Shown here: piece by piece, positions 14,101 through 26,200 of the stretch
How the letters are laid out: each line of letters opens with the position of its first letter
Numbering within the stretch: the stretch's first letter is position 1
From: Homalodisca vitripennis
Taxonomy: Eukaryota > Arthropoda > Insecta > Hemiptera > Cicadellidae
Direction: 5' to 3'
Length of the DNA: 64,000 bases
Assembly: GCF_021130785.1 (NCBI RefSeq)
Contig: NC_060214.1
Coordinates: 105,870,001-105,934,000 of the forward strand
Position numbers and translations under genes: made by a program
Notes under the pieces: model-generated
The model's database searches: none
What the model was told of the DNA's origin: nothing
The model's input: only the letters and a program-made list of their open reading frames with translations

Positions 14101-17100
14101 AAAGTCATACTTCATTTTAGAAATCAAAATATTATAACATGGTTTGTATGTTAAATACTTTTGGTATAAAAGAAATATTTTATTTAAGATTTTGTTTTTT
14201 TATTTAAATAAGAGTTGAACCTTTCTACTTTTTCCTTGAGACTGAAGGCTTTTTAGTTTATACATCAACACTACTGAGAAATTGAATAAAATCTTTTACT
14301 TAGGTCCATGAAAATTTATACTTTAAGTTTGAATAGACGTTTGAAATTTGTATTCGTGTTCATAAATTCTTGTTGCATTTAGGGCTCAATTATTGCTATA
14401 ACTTATGATAATTTATATGCACTTCTTGACCGCGAGTGAGCTATGCATGCACTAGCAGGTTGAAGGTCTTGAACAAATCATCGCAGATCATCTATTCAAG
14501 TAATCTATCCGAGGAGTTTGAAACACAGTTAAACAAAATCAACTGCTTCCCTTGATACATAACCTATCCTGGTGCCAAACAGCTTAAATTATTAAATTTG
14601 CAATCACTTTTATTTTGATCCTGTGTTTAAAATTTTCTTTCTTTTAGGTCTATGCAATCAGGAAAATCTTAGAAGTCATGGACCAAGACAATGGAATAAT
14701 TGATGATTTTCTAGACTTTGATATACCTGGCCTACTTTGTGACGTGATGAACAACCATAACCCTCCACTGATAGGGTGAGTTGAAATTTTGTTTTGCCAT
14801 TCTACGTTTTTAATTCCTGGTGGATTCATCTTCACTTCTTCAAATAACATGCATCTTTTTAAATATTATTACAAATTTTTTCCATTAAATTGACACTGAA
14901 TATATTGTAAAAGATCTTGTTCAAGAAATGTTAGTTGTAGAGAAACAAGCTCTTTTACAATAATAGGAACGTTTTCTCTTTATATGAATCTTACTTAAGA
15001 AACATGAACTGGTGTTGAATGCTTATGAAACAGTATTTGGTTATTCTTGAAAAATACTAAACTGGGTAAATTTGATTATTCCTCATATGCATAAGCATAT
15101 ACATGACCATGGCCATGAGGAGTGTTGTGTTTTACACTTCTTAGATGATAAAAATAAATAAAATGTCATGCAGATAAAAATATTTAAAACAAGGCAAGTT
15201 TGACAACAGTCCCGATGAAGAATATATAAATATATACATACATACTTAGATTGAGAAACATGTGGCTTAGTGGGAAAATCTACTTTATAATTCTGGTATA
15301 AGGGAGAATCCTTATTAAGTTCATAAAACATTCCAAAATAATTGTTTATCTCATTATAGAAGTCTTGTACTTCGGACTGTATTCTGGGAAAGAAAGGACT
15401 CGTTGAGGCTTGTTAGTGTTCATTTCTCTGTTTTTCCAAAAGCATCTGATATGCCATATCATAATATCAAGGAAGACACCACCAGTTTTTTGAGTACCTT
15501 ATGTGAAAACATTGCCAGCTTTGTTTGTTAAGGTTAGTTTTATAACAGTGTTTAAATAGTATTAACAATGCATTAGATGTTTTAAGATCGACACTGCTGT
15601 AATATGGAGTGAAATTTAGATATTAACTTTTTATTTGCTATCTGCATTATACTGCTGAGCAAGCACTTTATACCGTACTTAATATTTTATAAAATTTAAA
15701 TGTAAATAATGTTTCAGTTAATTTGTCGAGCTTTACCTGAAAGTGTCAACAGCTGTTTAGTATCAGTTAAATTTGGATTATGAAACTTTAATAACATTTT
15801 TTTGTGAATTCCAAAATATTCTAAGTAACTTTTTAAATATTTCTCTTCATAGGTGGGACCTTAATCGGATTTCAATGAATATTTTACAAAAAGAACTAGC
15901 CAAATTGGTCCAGCCGCTCTCAAGATTAATCTTAGCATTTAGCAAATTTGAGATTAATTCGTAAATAAGATTAATGGTTTTCTAATAGAAGATTACAAAT
16001 CAACTGGATTGAAAAGATTTGGTAACCACTACGTGTGGTAATTCCTGCAACTATTTGAATTGAGAGATGCTCAAGAAACTGGAGCTGAATAACTATTGAA
16101 ATTTGATGCAGTGCTTGCCAAGTTACCATAATGATTATGTGATGTAATAGTTGGAACAGAAGTGATATTGCTTCCCCTCCATATTTGCAAACTAATATTT
16201 TTCACTTAGAACAAGAAGCTGAGAAACCTCTCATTGTGCTTAGTCCTAACAGGGTATTGTTTACTTCTGCGTCTGGAGTGACAGTATATTCAGGATTTGT
16301 AAGGTTGGGGGAAGTGGCTATCTCTTGTCAAAATTCAAGGCTATTCTTAGTCATGTCACCTTGATAAAGGATAAGGCCAGGTCTGTTCCAGTCTCTTCAG
16401 AACAGCACTCCCTCTTGTCCAGAATAGCAACAGTCTTTAACACTGTGAGGGGCTCCATCTACTCCAACAATCATGCTCAATAGCTAGACGTATCAATCCA
16501 ACCTTCGACCCCAATATCGTGACATTTGCGGTTAGTAATGTGCCGCTCTTGAACATCTATAGGGATGCCCAGATACATCGGGTTCAACTGTACCCAGTTT
16601 AGGTTCAACTGAAAGTCAAACCATGCAGAGATGAACCCTCCTGAAGTGTACTAATTCATGACCGACTATCATAGTTGATTATAATTTTAAAATTTTATTG
16701 ATTTACATGATAAGTAATGAAATATGATTTCAACTTGTTTATGGTTGTTGGACTCAAGTGAATGATCAACAGTGATGGTATTCCAGAGACCTGTGGGATT
16801 CCATTAATGGTGGGTTTTATATCATCACCGTATTGCACTTTTTTTACACTAGAAACAACTAGCCCATTTAAGATGCAGTACTATATCAGGTCTCTTGATC
16901 TCAAAATACAATTTCTCTCTCTTTCTCAATGTTTTATCTATAATACCTACGGTTAGATTAAATCTCTCTGTAAGTCATTTAAGACATCTGCCTCTTCACA
17001 GGCCACCTTGCTCGCTGTCCTCATTTGCACCCTTGGCTTTTGTTGTTCCTGGAAAGTATAAATCTATTGGATAATTTGATACAATACAGTTTTTCTCATT

Positions 17101-20100
17101 TATTTTATTTTGTTCCCTATATTATAATATGTCCTTGGTTCAGTCTAGGAGTTATGTACATTGCAATGTAATTCTATTTGAAATGATCTTGCTACACTTG
17201 TTTTTCTGATGTGTGTGTTTTCTCAAATTTTTATCACAGAGGAAATGACTAGTTGAGTTATGTTAGTCCTTGTGTTCTTATTCCTCCAACTATGTAAATA
17301 ATCCACATTACAATGTAAAATGAACCTGATTATGAGTAGTTTACCTATACAAATTTGTTCATTAAATTGAACTTTACAGCAATGTTCAAAGTATCCAGAG
17401 TATACTAAATGAAGTTTTGCATGAAACTTAATTTCTACGTTTACAAGAAGGAGTTCTTCTGACCGTGCATATCCACACATGTAGTTTGGTTGACCATTGT
17501 TGAAGCTCATCACTTTGTAGGCTAAGACAGTTTTTATTTTGAGAAATCTAAAAATTTGTTTGCTGAAGGATTGTTTGTCATTTTATCTGCCAATAATACA
17601 ATCACCTATAGACTTGAAATTTTCCATTGAACCTCAGCCAATCTTGTTACGCAACATGTGTTGTGAAATATATGTATAATTAAAAATTTTCTCTAAGAAT
17701 GATATTAATCAGTTTTCTCTAACGTTACAATGAATACTATTTAACTTTCTGTTATTTGAATTTATTTCCAGGAAAGTGTTTATCTGTCTGCTGAAGCTAT
17801 GCCAAAGTAAAAAATTCGAGGAACAAAAGCACTCAGCTATCGTGATGGAAACTTCTTGCCGAACACTTATAATCCTGTCCAAGGATGCAACCAATATGAA
17901 GACAATGTATTTAGGACTTCAGCTCATAAATAAAGTTTTATCAAGGTATGCTTGTACATTTCATAAATGGTTATCAACAGGCACATTGTTATCACTGGTC
18001 ATTTTTAGCAACCCTGGACGAATGAAAGATTTTATTGATTGATGTCTCATCGCAGTGTCATTCCACAATTTCATTGGGTGGTGAAGGAAGGGGGGAACGA
18101 AATGATCTACTCTAATTTCCTTTTATCAAATGGTTTAATGTACACAATACAAGAAGTAAGTAACTAATTTGTGGAGAATTTGGAAACGATAATGAATATG
18201 AGGAAATTGTGTGAGTTAAACTATTGAAAGTTGTTGGTGATTGGTCAAGAAAAGTTTGTGGAGTGAAATACCATCAGAATGTCTAACAGACCATCTTTAT
18301 GTTTTTTTTTTTTTACTTTGGGAAGTGCGCCTGTGTGGGGGAATCCCTCTGTTTCACAAAAGGATTACTCACTCATATAAAATATTGTTCTGTTTTAATT
18401 CTTAATTCTAAGCTGTCTAGAGCACTAAACTCAATTTAATATAACATTTAACAGGTTATTATTTAAAACATGATTTATGTTATTGAATTAGCAATAGGTG
18501 AAACAAGATTGTAGTCAATAAAAATTATTCAGCCATTGTGAGTTGTCATCACCTAATTGATCCTTACAGAGTGGTAAATCAAATGTTGCAAAATATGTGA
18601 AAAGTGCCAATCCTTAGTTGCATTGGACGCCTGATAATAGGAAAATATTAAGACTTAAAATGTCTTTTTCAGCTTTGGTTTATATCGAATATATAATATT
18701 TATACAGAAAAGTAAAAGGAAAAACAAAAAATTAAAGTTTGTGCTATGACAATGAGTCAAAACACCTCAAAGATACTTTTTTTAAAATCACTGTATAAAT
18801 ACGAAAATGTCAGGAAATATCCAAGATAAAGTAGTTATGGTGGAAAGGAAGAAAAAATATGACAATAAACTTAGAGCCCTAAGACAAAATGCAAACTCAA
18901 ATTTCATTGAGTCAGCCGCCAAGAAAACCAAAGCCTATGGACTGTTATTAACAATGAAAGAAAAGGACAACGAGAACTCCTACCTCAAAGCCGTATTGTA
19001 ATCAATGACAAAGTGGTGGATAATTCCAATTGAAGTTGCAGAACATTTCAACCACTTTCTTCACTCAAGTTTGCTGAAGCAACACTGAAAACTCAGCAAC
19101 CACACAGTAGGAAATCATGACAACAATGCAAAACGACCAGTCCATAACAGACAACTGCAAAACTGTTTTTAACTTAAAACTGTTTTTAACTTAAGCCCGA
19201 CAAGTGACAGAGAAGTAAGAGCGGTCATCAATTCCCTTAAATCTAAACCGTCCAGTGGAATGGATGAATACTCATCAAAAATTGTAAAGCATTGTGCTGA
19301 AGAGCTAATACCACCTTTGGTCAGCATAATAAACGCATTTTTCAGCCTTGGTCAGTTTCCTGCTGCATTAAAAGAATAAAAAGTGTATCCAAAACATAAA
19401 AAAGGATCAACGACCGAAATAAAAAATTACCGTCCTATTTCACTTGTTTCAACCTATTCAAAAATAATTGAAAAGTAGTTCTCAAAGATTATGACCCACG
19501 CTGGAGCAGTTTACACATAGTCACTAGTTGTCAACATGGATTTCTGAAAGGTAAATCAACCACATCAGCTATCATCAAACCTAATTGAATACATCATTGA
19601 CCAAATAGATAAAGAACAATATATCTCTGCTCTGCTTCTTGACTACAGCAAAGCATTTGACTGTCTTAGGACATTGATCTCATATCAAAAAAAACTTAAA
19701 TCTCTAGGCATTACTGGTATAGCTAACAGTTGGTTTTATGAGTTATCTCTCAGGGCGAACACAGGTAGTTGAAGTACAGAGCACTACACATGGCCTTAAA
19801 AACACCTTTCAATCAAACCCACAACCAGTCACACGCGGAGTGCCAGAAGGATCAGTTCTAGGCCCAGTCATCTTTGTTTTATTTGTCAATGACTTCCCAG
19901 CGTACATCCAAGACCACAACACCACCTGTGTTATGTATGCTGACGACACAACACTCCTAATCAGTGATGCTACAGCAGAAGGAGTGCATACAACTGCCTG
20001 CAACTCCCTGCGCAAAGCACTGACTGACATACTGCAGAAAAAAATGAAAAGAGGTCTAACTAAACTGAACAGAGCATGTAGATGGCATGTGCAAAAAAAT

Positions 20101-23100
20101 CAGCACAGATATATATGCTGTGCGGTGCATAAAATGGACTGGAAATTTAGAAACAGCAAAATTAGCTTACTATTCACTAGTAGAAACGCACATGAGGTAT
20201 GGGCTCGCTGTATGGGGTGGGTCCTCTGCTGGGAACCTCAACAGGGTGCTCATCCTACAGAAAAAAGCCATCAGAATCCTCGCTGACCTTGAACCTCAAC
20301 AAAGCTGCAGGCAAGCCTTCCAAGCCCTTGGCATAAAGACTATCACTGCTCTGTACATTCAAGAAGTTTTTCTACATGCTCATAGTCTGAGTCTTCAAAC
20401 AGGGAAAGACTTCCACTCATACAATACTCATCATGCAACTAACTATGTTCTGCACCCACACCGCACAGCAATCTTTGAATCATCCTACATCGGCCGGAAG
20501 TTGTGGAATGCTCTACCAGATACAATGAAAGGATTGAAGAGGAATGCCCTACAAGGAAGACTGCATAACCTCCTAGTAAATCAACCTTTTTATACACTGG
20601 ATGAGTTCCTGAACGCCTGCAATGGAGAATGGAGACTACAAAAAACCTTGACTTTGTTTCATCATAAAGCTAACTTTTTGTAATAATATGTGACTCTATT
20701 ACTATTCTTTATGAATATGTCAATAAAGGAACTTGTCTATTGTCTATCAGTTTGTTCATACAGAAAAAGTCTATTGTTTGTCGTTTGGCTCATGATAGAG
20801 TATTGTGCTATCATTAAATTAGTGTCAAAACTATTATCACATCAATCATACGCTCACCAACGACCATATGATTTGAGTGGTTTTGTTGTCAGTTTTTATC
20901 AAATCGTGCTCTTTTTACCAGATCACTCAAGATAATTCTTGAGTAAAGACACAATAAGGGGTTTGTTCATGAGGATAATCTCAATGATAGTGAAGTTGTG
21001 AATGAAGTTACTATTGTAGGCAATAATTAATCGTAAAGGAGACATTAGATTTAGCCCATAGTTTCACATGATGCAAACATATTTTTTGCAAAAACATTTT
21101 TTTTTTAAGTTCTATTGGTCACATATTGTCAAATGAAACTATGATAAAAGAATAGCACTGATTATAACTTATTTACTCACTATCATTTACTTATTCCAAC
21201 TCGTTTGTGGCACTTTCATGAATTGTAATGTACATAATAAACTAAAATAAGATATACGGATTTTTCCACGTGCCACAATTGCTTGACTCCGAAGGTACAG
21301 ATAAATCTGTATGCCACGCTTTAAGGGTTGAAAGTACTCTTCCATACTCTTATATGGGTTTTTAAGCTTTACAGAATCAGTAGCAGCCTCAGACTGAATT
21401 AAACAGGTACAATTTAAATAAAAACACTGTTGCTAGTATTGAGATGGTTATTGTACGTAGATTAAAACACATAAAATTTGATCTGTTTACGGGTGTTAGT
21501 AACTTAAATAAAGACATGTTTCAAACAGATCTACTTCCTTTTACCTAAAGGAAATTCATCTAGCACCTCTTAGAGTAGGATTCATAGGAGCTCATGTACG
21601 ATAGCCATCCTTCTTGGATGAGCCTTAATATTTAACTAATGTATCCTTGTACTTGCAGTGCTGACAAAGAAACAGCTGTGAACCTGCCTCTACTCTTAAG
21701 ATTGGTGAAAACTCTGCTGTTCAGCCCCATGTACCAGCCGGTCCATATGAGTGCCATCTATCTTCTGCGAATGTTACTGAAGTTGAATAAGCAGTTTCTC
21801 GCTGAAGACCTTGAACGCATTCTACGTGTGGTTTACCAGACACTGGGGCTCTTCAGTCAGCTGAACAACAATAACAAGGGAAAGTTGAATAAGAACATTT
21901 CATTGGTGACCGAGATCTTGACAAGTTCTATGAGGTAACTCTACTCTTTGTAATATTTGGATAGCTAATAGATACATTATTTTTATTTCATATCATTTTA
22001 TAACTCAGGAGTGATTTAATAACAGTTTTTAATGTTTGACAGGCTCTGCGATTTGTTCAAAACTCATAATCTGTCACACGATATCTCTCAGCTTGTATGG
22101 GAATTACTTCAGTCATATTTGGTTCCTTGTTTTCAGGTATGTTGTTACATTAACTTAAACTTTTCATTGTTCAACCATGAATCTTTTTGTCGGTGCATAA
22201 AACAAAACTATTAACTTGGCTGAAAATTTAAAGGTTTAACTGTATAATGACTTTAGTTATAACACCTTGTGGTATATTGTACATTAGTTTGATATAATGT
22301 ATTTATAACCCAAATTTTTGTTGTCTAAACATATTAATATGTTTATAATTTTGTTCAGAATAACATGTAGATCGTAACTAAACCATAACTATGTGGTGAT
22401 ATCTACAAAATTCTGTCCAAATAGGCTTCTAAGATATGGTGAGATACAGAAGAAAAATCATTATTGATAAAAACATACTTCTCCTATTTAATTTCAATCC
22501 AGACACATTCTCTGGGGCACATTCAATCAAGATCAGGTTTTCTGCAGCTAAAAACTCTCAGATTGCAAATATCGCCATAATTTCTGTCAGCTCTATGGAC
22601 AGAACAACCTTTTAGGGAAAAAAAGAAGCATTATCGTGGTTAGAAGAGAGCCATGTTCCGACTAGAGCAATCACATAATAGTTGCTACCAAACACATATG
22701 CGAAGCTTTCATCCAATTTTTACGAAGATCACAAACCTATAAGTAAAGTATTTAAAATTTTTTCATGTGAGCTATTATTGTCACCTTCCTCTTGGCCTCC
22801 ATGCAAATGAAACTATTGTTCATCCTCCAGCTTACCCCTGATTGGAAAATTAGAAAACCCTATGACCAAACTTTGTCAGCATTAATCAGATCAAAATTGG
22901 AGATGGAAACTGAGGCACAAAAAGAAGAATATTCTTGTCCTCTGGTCTTAAGCTTGATGCACTCTAAATTAATAGTTAAATAAATCAATAAAAATGCCTT
23001 TATTCATTCAAGCGTTTCTCAGATACACTGATTTTCAGAGCAACTCATGTCACGTTTGAGTATTAAATATTCTATGTTTAAATAACCTATACAACAAAAC

Positions 23101-23147
23101 TTAATCTAAAATTAGTTTAACTAAACTATACGAGAGAATAAATAAAT

Positions 23148-23201
<54 letters not shown>

Positions 23202-26200
23202 GAACACATATGTAACATTCATTTCTAATTAAAAAACTATAAAGATAAAACTTGTTAATTTTTTTTAACTTAAGAGAATATGTCCTCTTTTAGACTTGCA
23301 GGGAAAAAATTGTATACCGTCGGGCCAAAGAACAAGAAACTACTTCTTCCGATCTCCCTTGTCACTTTGGGAAAGTGAAGCTCCCAAACATGGCGGGTTC
23401 TTCATTGTGAGATCTCCTCCTGGCATGTTAGTCTCTCATTCAGGTACTGAGGCTCCTTGAGAAAAAGGAACTTTCTGGATCATACAACTAGTCAGTATCC
23501 ACAAATATGCTATATGGTTTCCACTGGTAGCATGTTTATATAAAGACTCTCGAGTAACCAGACACTTGAGCGAATCGCCCAAGTTTAAAAATGAACCTTA
23601 TGGCTCTATTCTGGCGTTTTTTTATTCGCTCAGTGTCTCTTCTTGAGATGTATTGTTGCCATATGCAGGATAGCAGTAAAAAACACTGCTAGGACCAGTG
23701 ACTGTATGAGCTTCAATTTTGCTATCTCTGGCAGTAGATTCTTGAACCTGTAAATCCTTTAGCCTGCCTAAGGCACTCTGCATACCGTGTGTGACATGGT
23801 CAGTGAAAGTTAGTTTGCTGTCCAACATACGTCCAAGAGTTTTGACCTTTTCACAGACTGCCAAACTCTCTCCACCCAGCACTCTATGCCAACTCTAATG
23901 CCCCAACTCTATGCCACTCTCGTTAGGGACCTCTATAAAGGGACGTGGTGCTGTGTGTAGAACCGTGAACTTACCAACATTGAGAGTCAGTCCATTGATA
24001 ACTGATCGTTCGACAACTTCCTCTAGATTTGAATTCAGCTGATTATTGGCTGTTTCCATCTTGCAGAGGTATGCAATTGGGATTCATATACATATGGATG
24101 AGCAGTATAACTCTGCAAATAAACTGGAAAATCAGTTGTGAACAACTTGGTTTCAGACAACTACCCTGTGGAACACCTATTTTCTCAGTAACTGTCCAGA
24201 TATTTCACTTGCCAGCATGGTAATCTGTCATTCAAGTAAGACTTTCTCCAATTAACCACGTTATCACTAAAACCAGAGTAATGCATTTTTGCAAACAATA
24301 TCTCATGGTGTATCAAGTCAAAAGCTTTTGAATAATCTGGTACTACTAGGGCACTATATTTGCCCCTGTCTTTTGCATCCAACATGTCGCAGGTTGGTAA
24401 GAGCAGTGCAGGTACTTTGATTTTTCTAAAACCAGACTGTACGAATGGGAATATTCTAGCACTGTTTACAAAATCTGTCAAAACAACTATTTTTTTCAAA
24501 GTCTTGAACGTAAGTGATAGGATGGAAATAGGTCTTAATTATGCAAGAGCAGCTGGTGGAATAATACTTGGAATTGGCCTTATTATACTTAATTTTCAAG
24601 ATTTTGGGAAGACGGACTCATGGATTTTATCATTTGGATTAATATGCTGTCACTGCCAACTCTTTTTGATTTCATCTCATTCATGGCTTCTTTTACTTCT
24701 TTTTCAGTGACAGTAGTAAAACTAAATCCGTTAATCGATTCATTTCGTTTGGTAGTATTGAAAGTGCATAACAGTGTCATCAACATCATTGTTACATCCC
24801 AATTTAGTAAAATATTTATTGACTTCTTTTCACCTTGAACTTAGGCGCAAGATTAACCCTACATCGGGCGCTAAACGGAGTTTTACTCCGTGTATTTTTT
24901 ATTATTAAAAATAGAACTACTTTTCTGATGTTGGCAGTCGTTTCCCGCAGTGTAATTCACGAGCATCTTTCGGGGAAGCGAAAAAATAGCCTACCGCTTA
25001 TCTTTGTCAAAATCTGTCAGTGTGAGGTCTACTTCCGTGCGAGACTGGACGATTCCTCCGTGAGCGCCCGATGTTGTGTTTGTAGTGCTTGGACGAAATC
25101 TCCGTGAGCGCCTTATTATGTTTAGTTTTTATGGAGTAATAATCCGTGTGCGCCTAAATGTGTGACCTATGATGGTTTCTTTTTAAGTTTTACAATATAT
25201 TTTATTTGAATTTTGTGAAATGGAGAATGAAGACGAGAGACTTGTCAGTACCGGTACAGTACCCGTGTGCTAGGGAACATTTCAGTACTGTTTATGAAGT
25301 GAACATTGTCGTTATAAGAACCAGAAGGAAAATGTTTTGAAACTTTTTGTAGTGTACAAAAATTTTAATAAAGAATACATTTTTATTTCAGAGTAATAAT
25401 TGACATTACAATTGTATAATATCTCAAGAATTGAAGTAAGTTGTTTTTGTAAGAAGTTAAAAACTAAGTTAATTTCCATATATTATTACAGTAGGTTAAA
25501 CATTTTTACAATTAATTGCATTATTCCTTAAAATAAATCATGTTGTTACTATACAATAACATTTTTTAAGATTTTAAATTTCTTATTTGGAAAATTCATT
25601 ACATAAGAGAGTAATTTTTATTTAATTTCTAAAAATGAATATATTACATTGTAATTAAATCAGTATGAATTTTTAAACAAATAAAAACAGTTTAAACGAC
25701 TACGATATCCATTATTCGCTAACCTGGAGGAAACCTCCGTGAGCGCCTAATGGTGTTTCTAATTTTAAGCGCCTGATGGAGGGTTAACATAGTTTTCACA
25801 TTCAGATATAATTTCACATTTCTTTAGGTAATCCCAAAACTGCCTGGGATTTTTTCTTTACAACAATATATCTGAGAAAACTCTCTCTCTTTGCTGTTGT
25901 TACAAGTCCACTAAGTTTGTTCCTTGGTGATCTGTATGCTTCCTAGTTTTCGTTCGTCCTTGCTCTCCAGTATTTGTTACATAATCTATATTTGATCCTA
26001 GTACAGTTCTGTATTTCTGGGGTTGTTCCAGGGGCTTTCATTTAGTTATTTTTCGCATACAATAAGCACTTGATCATCATATACTCTTCTTATATTCAAA
26101 CAGTTGACGTTTTCAATGTCATTTAAACATATTTAATTTCACAAATGTCTTGCCACTTTACGACTGCAATCTGGCTAAAAGCATGTTGACTAGCAAACTT

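Noticed and set aside
15773..15964. Possible extra exon after CTCTTCATAG (WDLNRISMNILQKELAKLVQ)
   Set aside because: It has no suitable donor and ends in TAA; it does not bridge exon 4 (phase 1 overhang after a stop) to exon 5. The A-run indel explains the conflict more simply.
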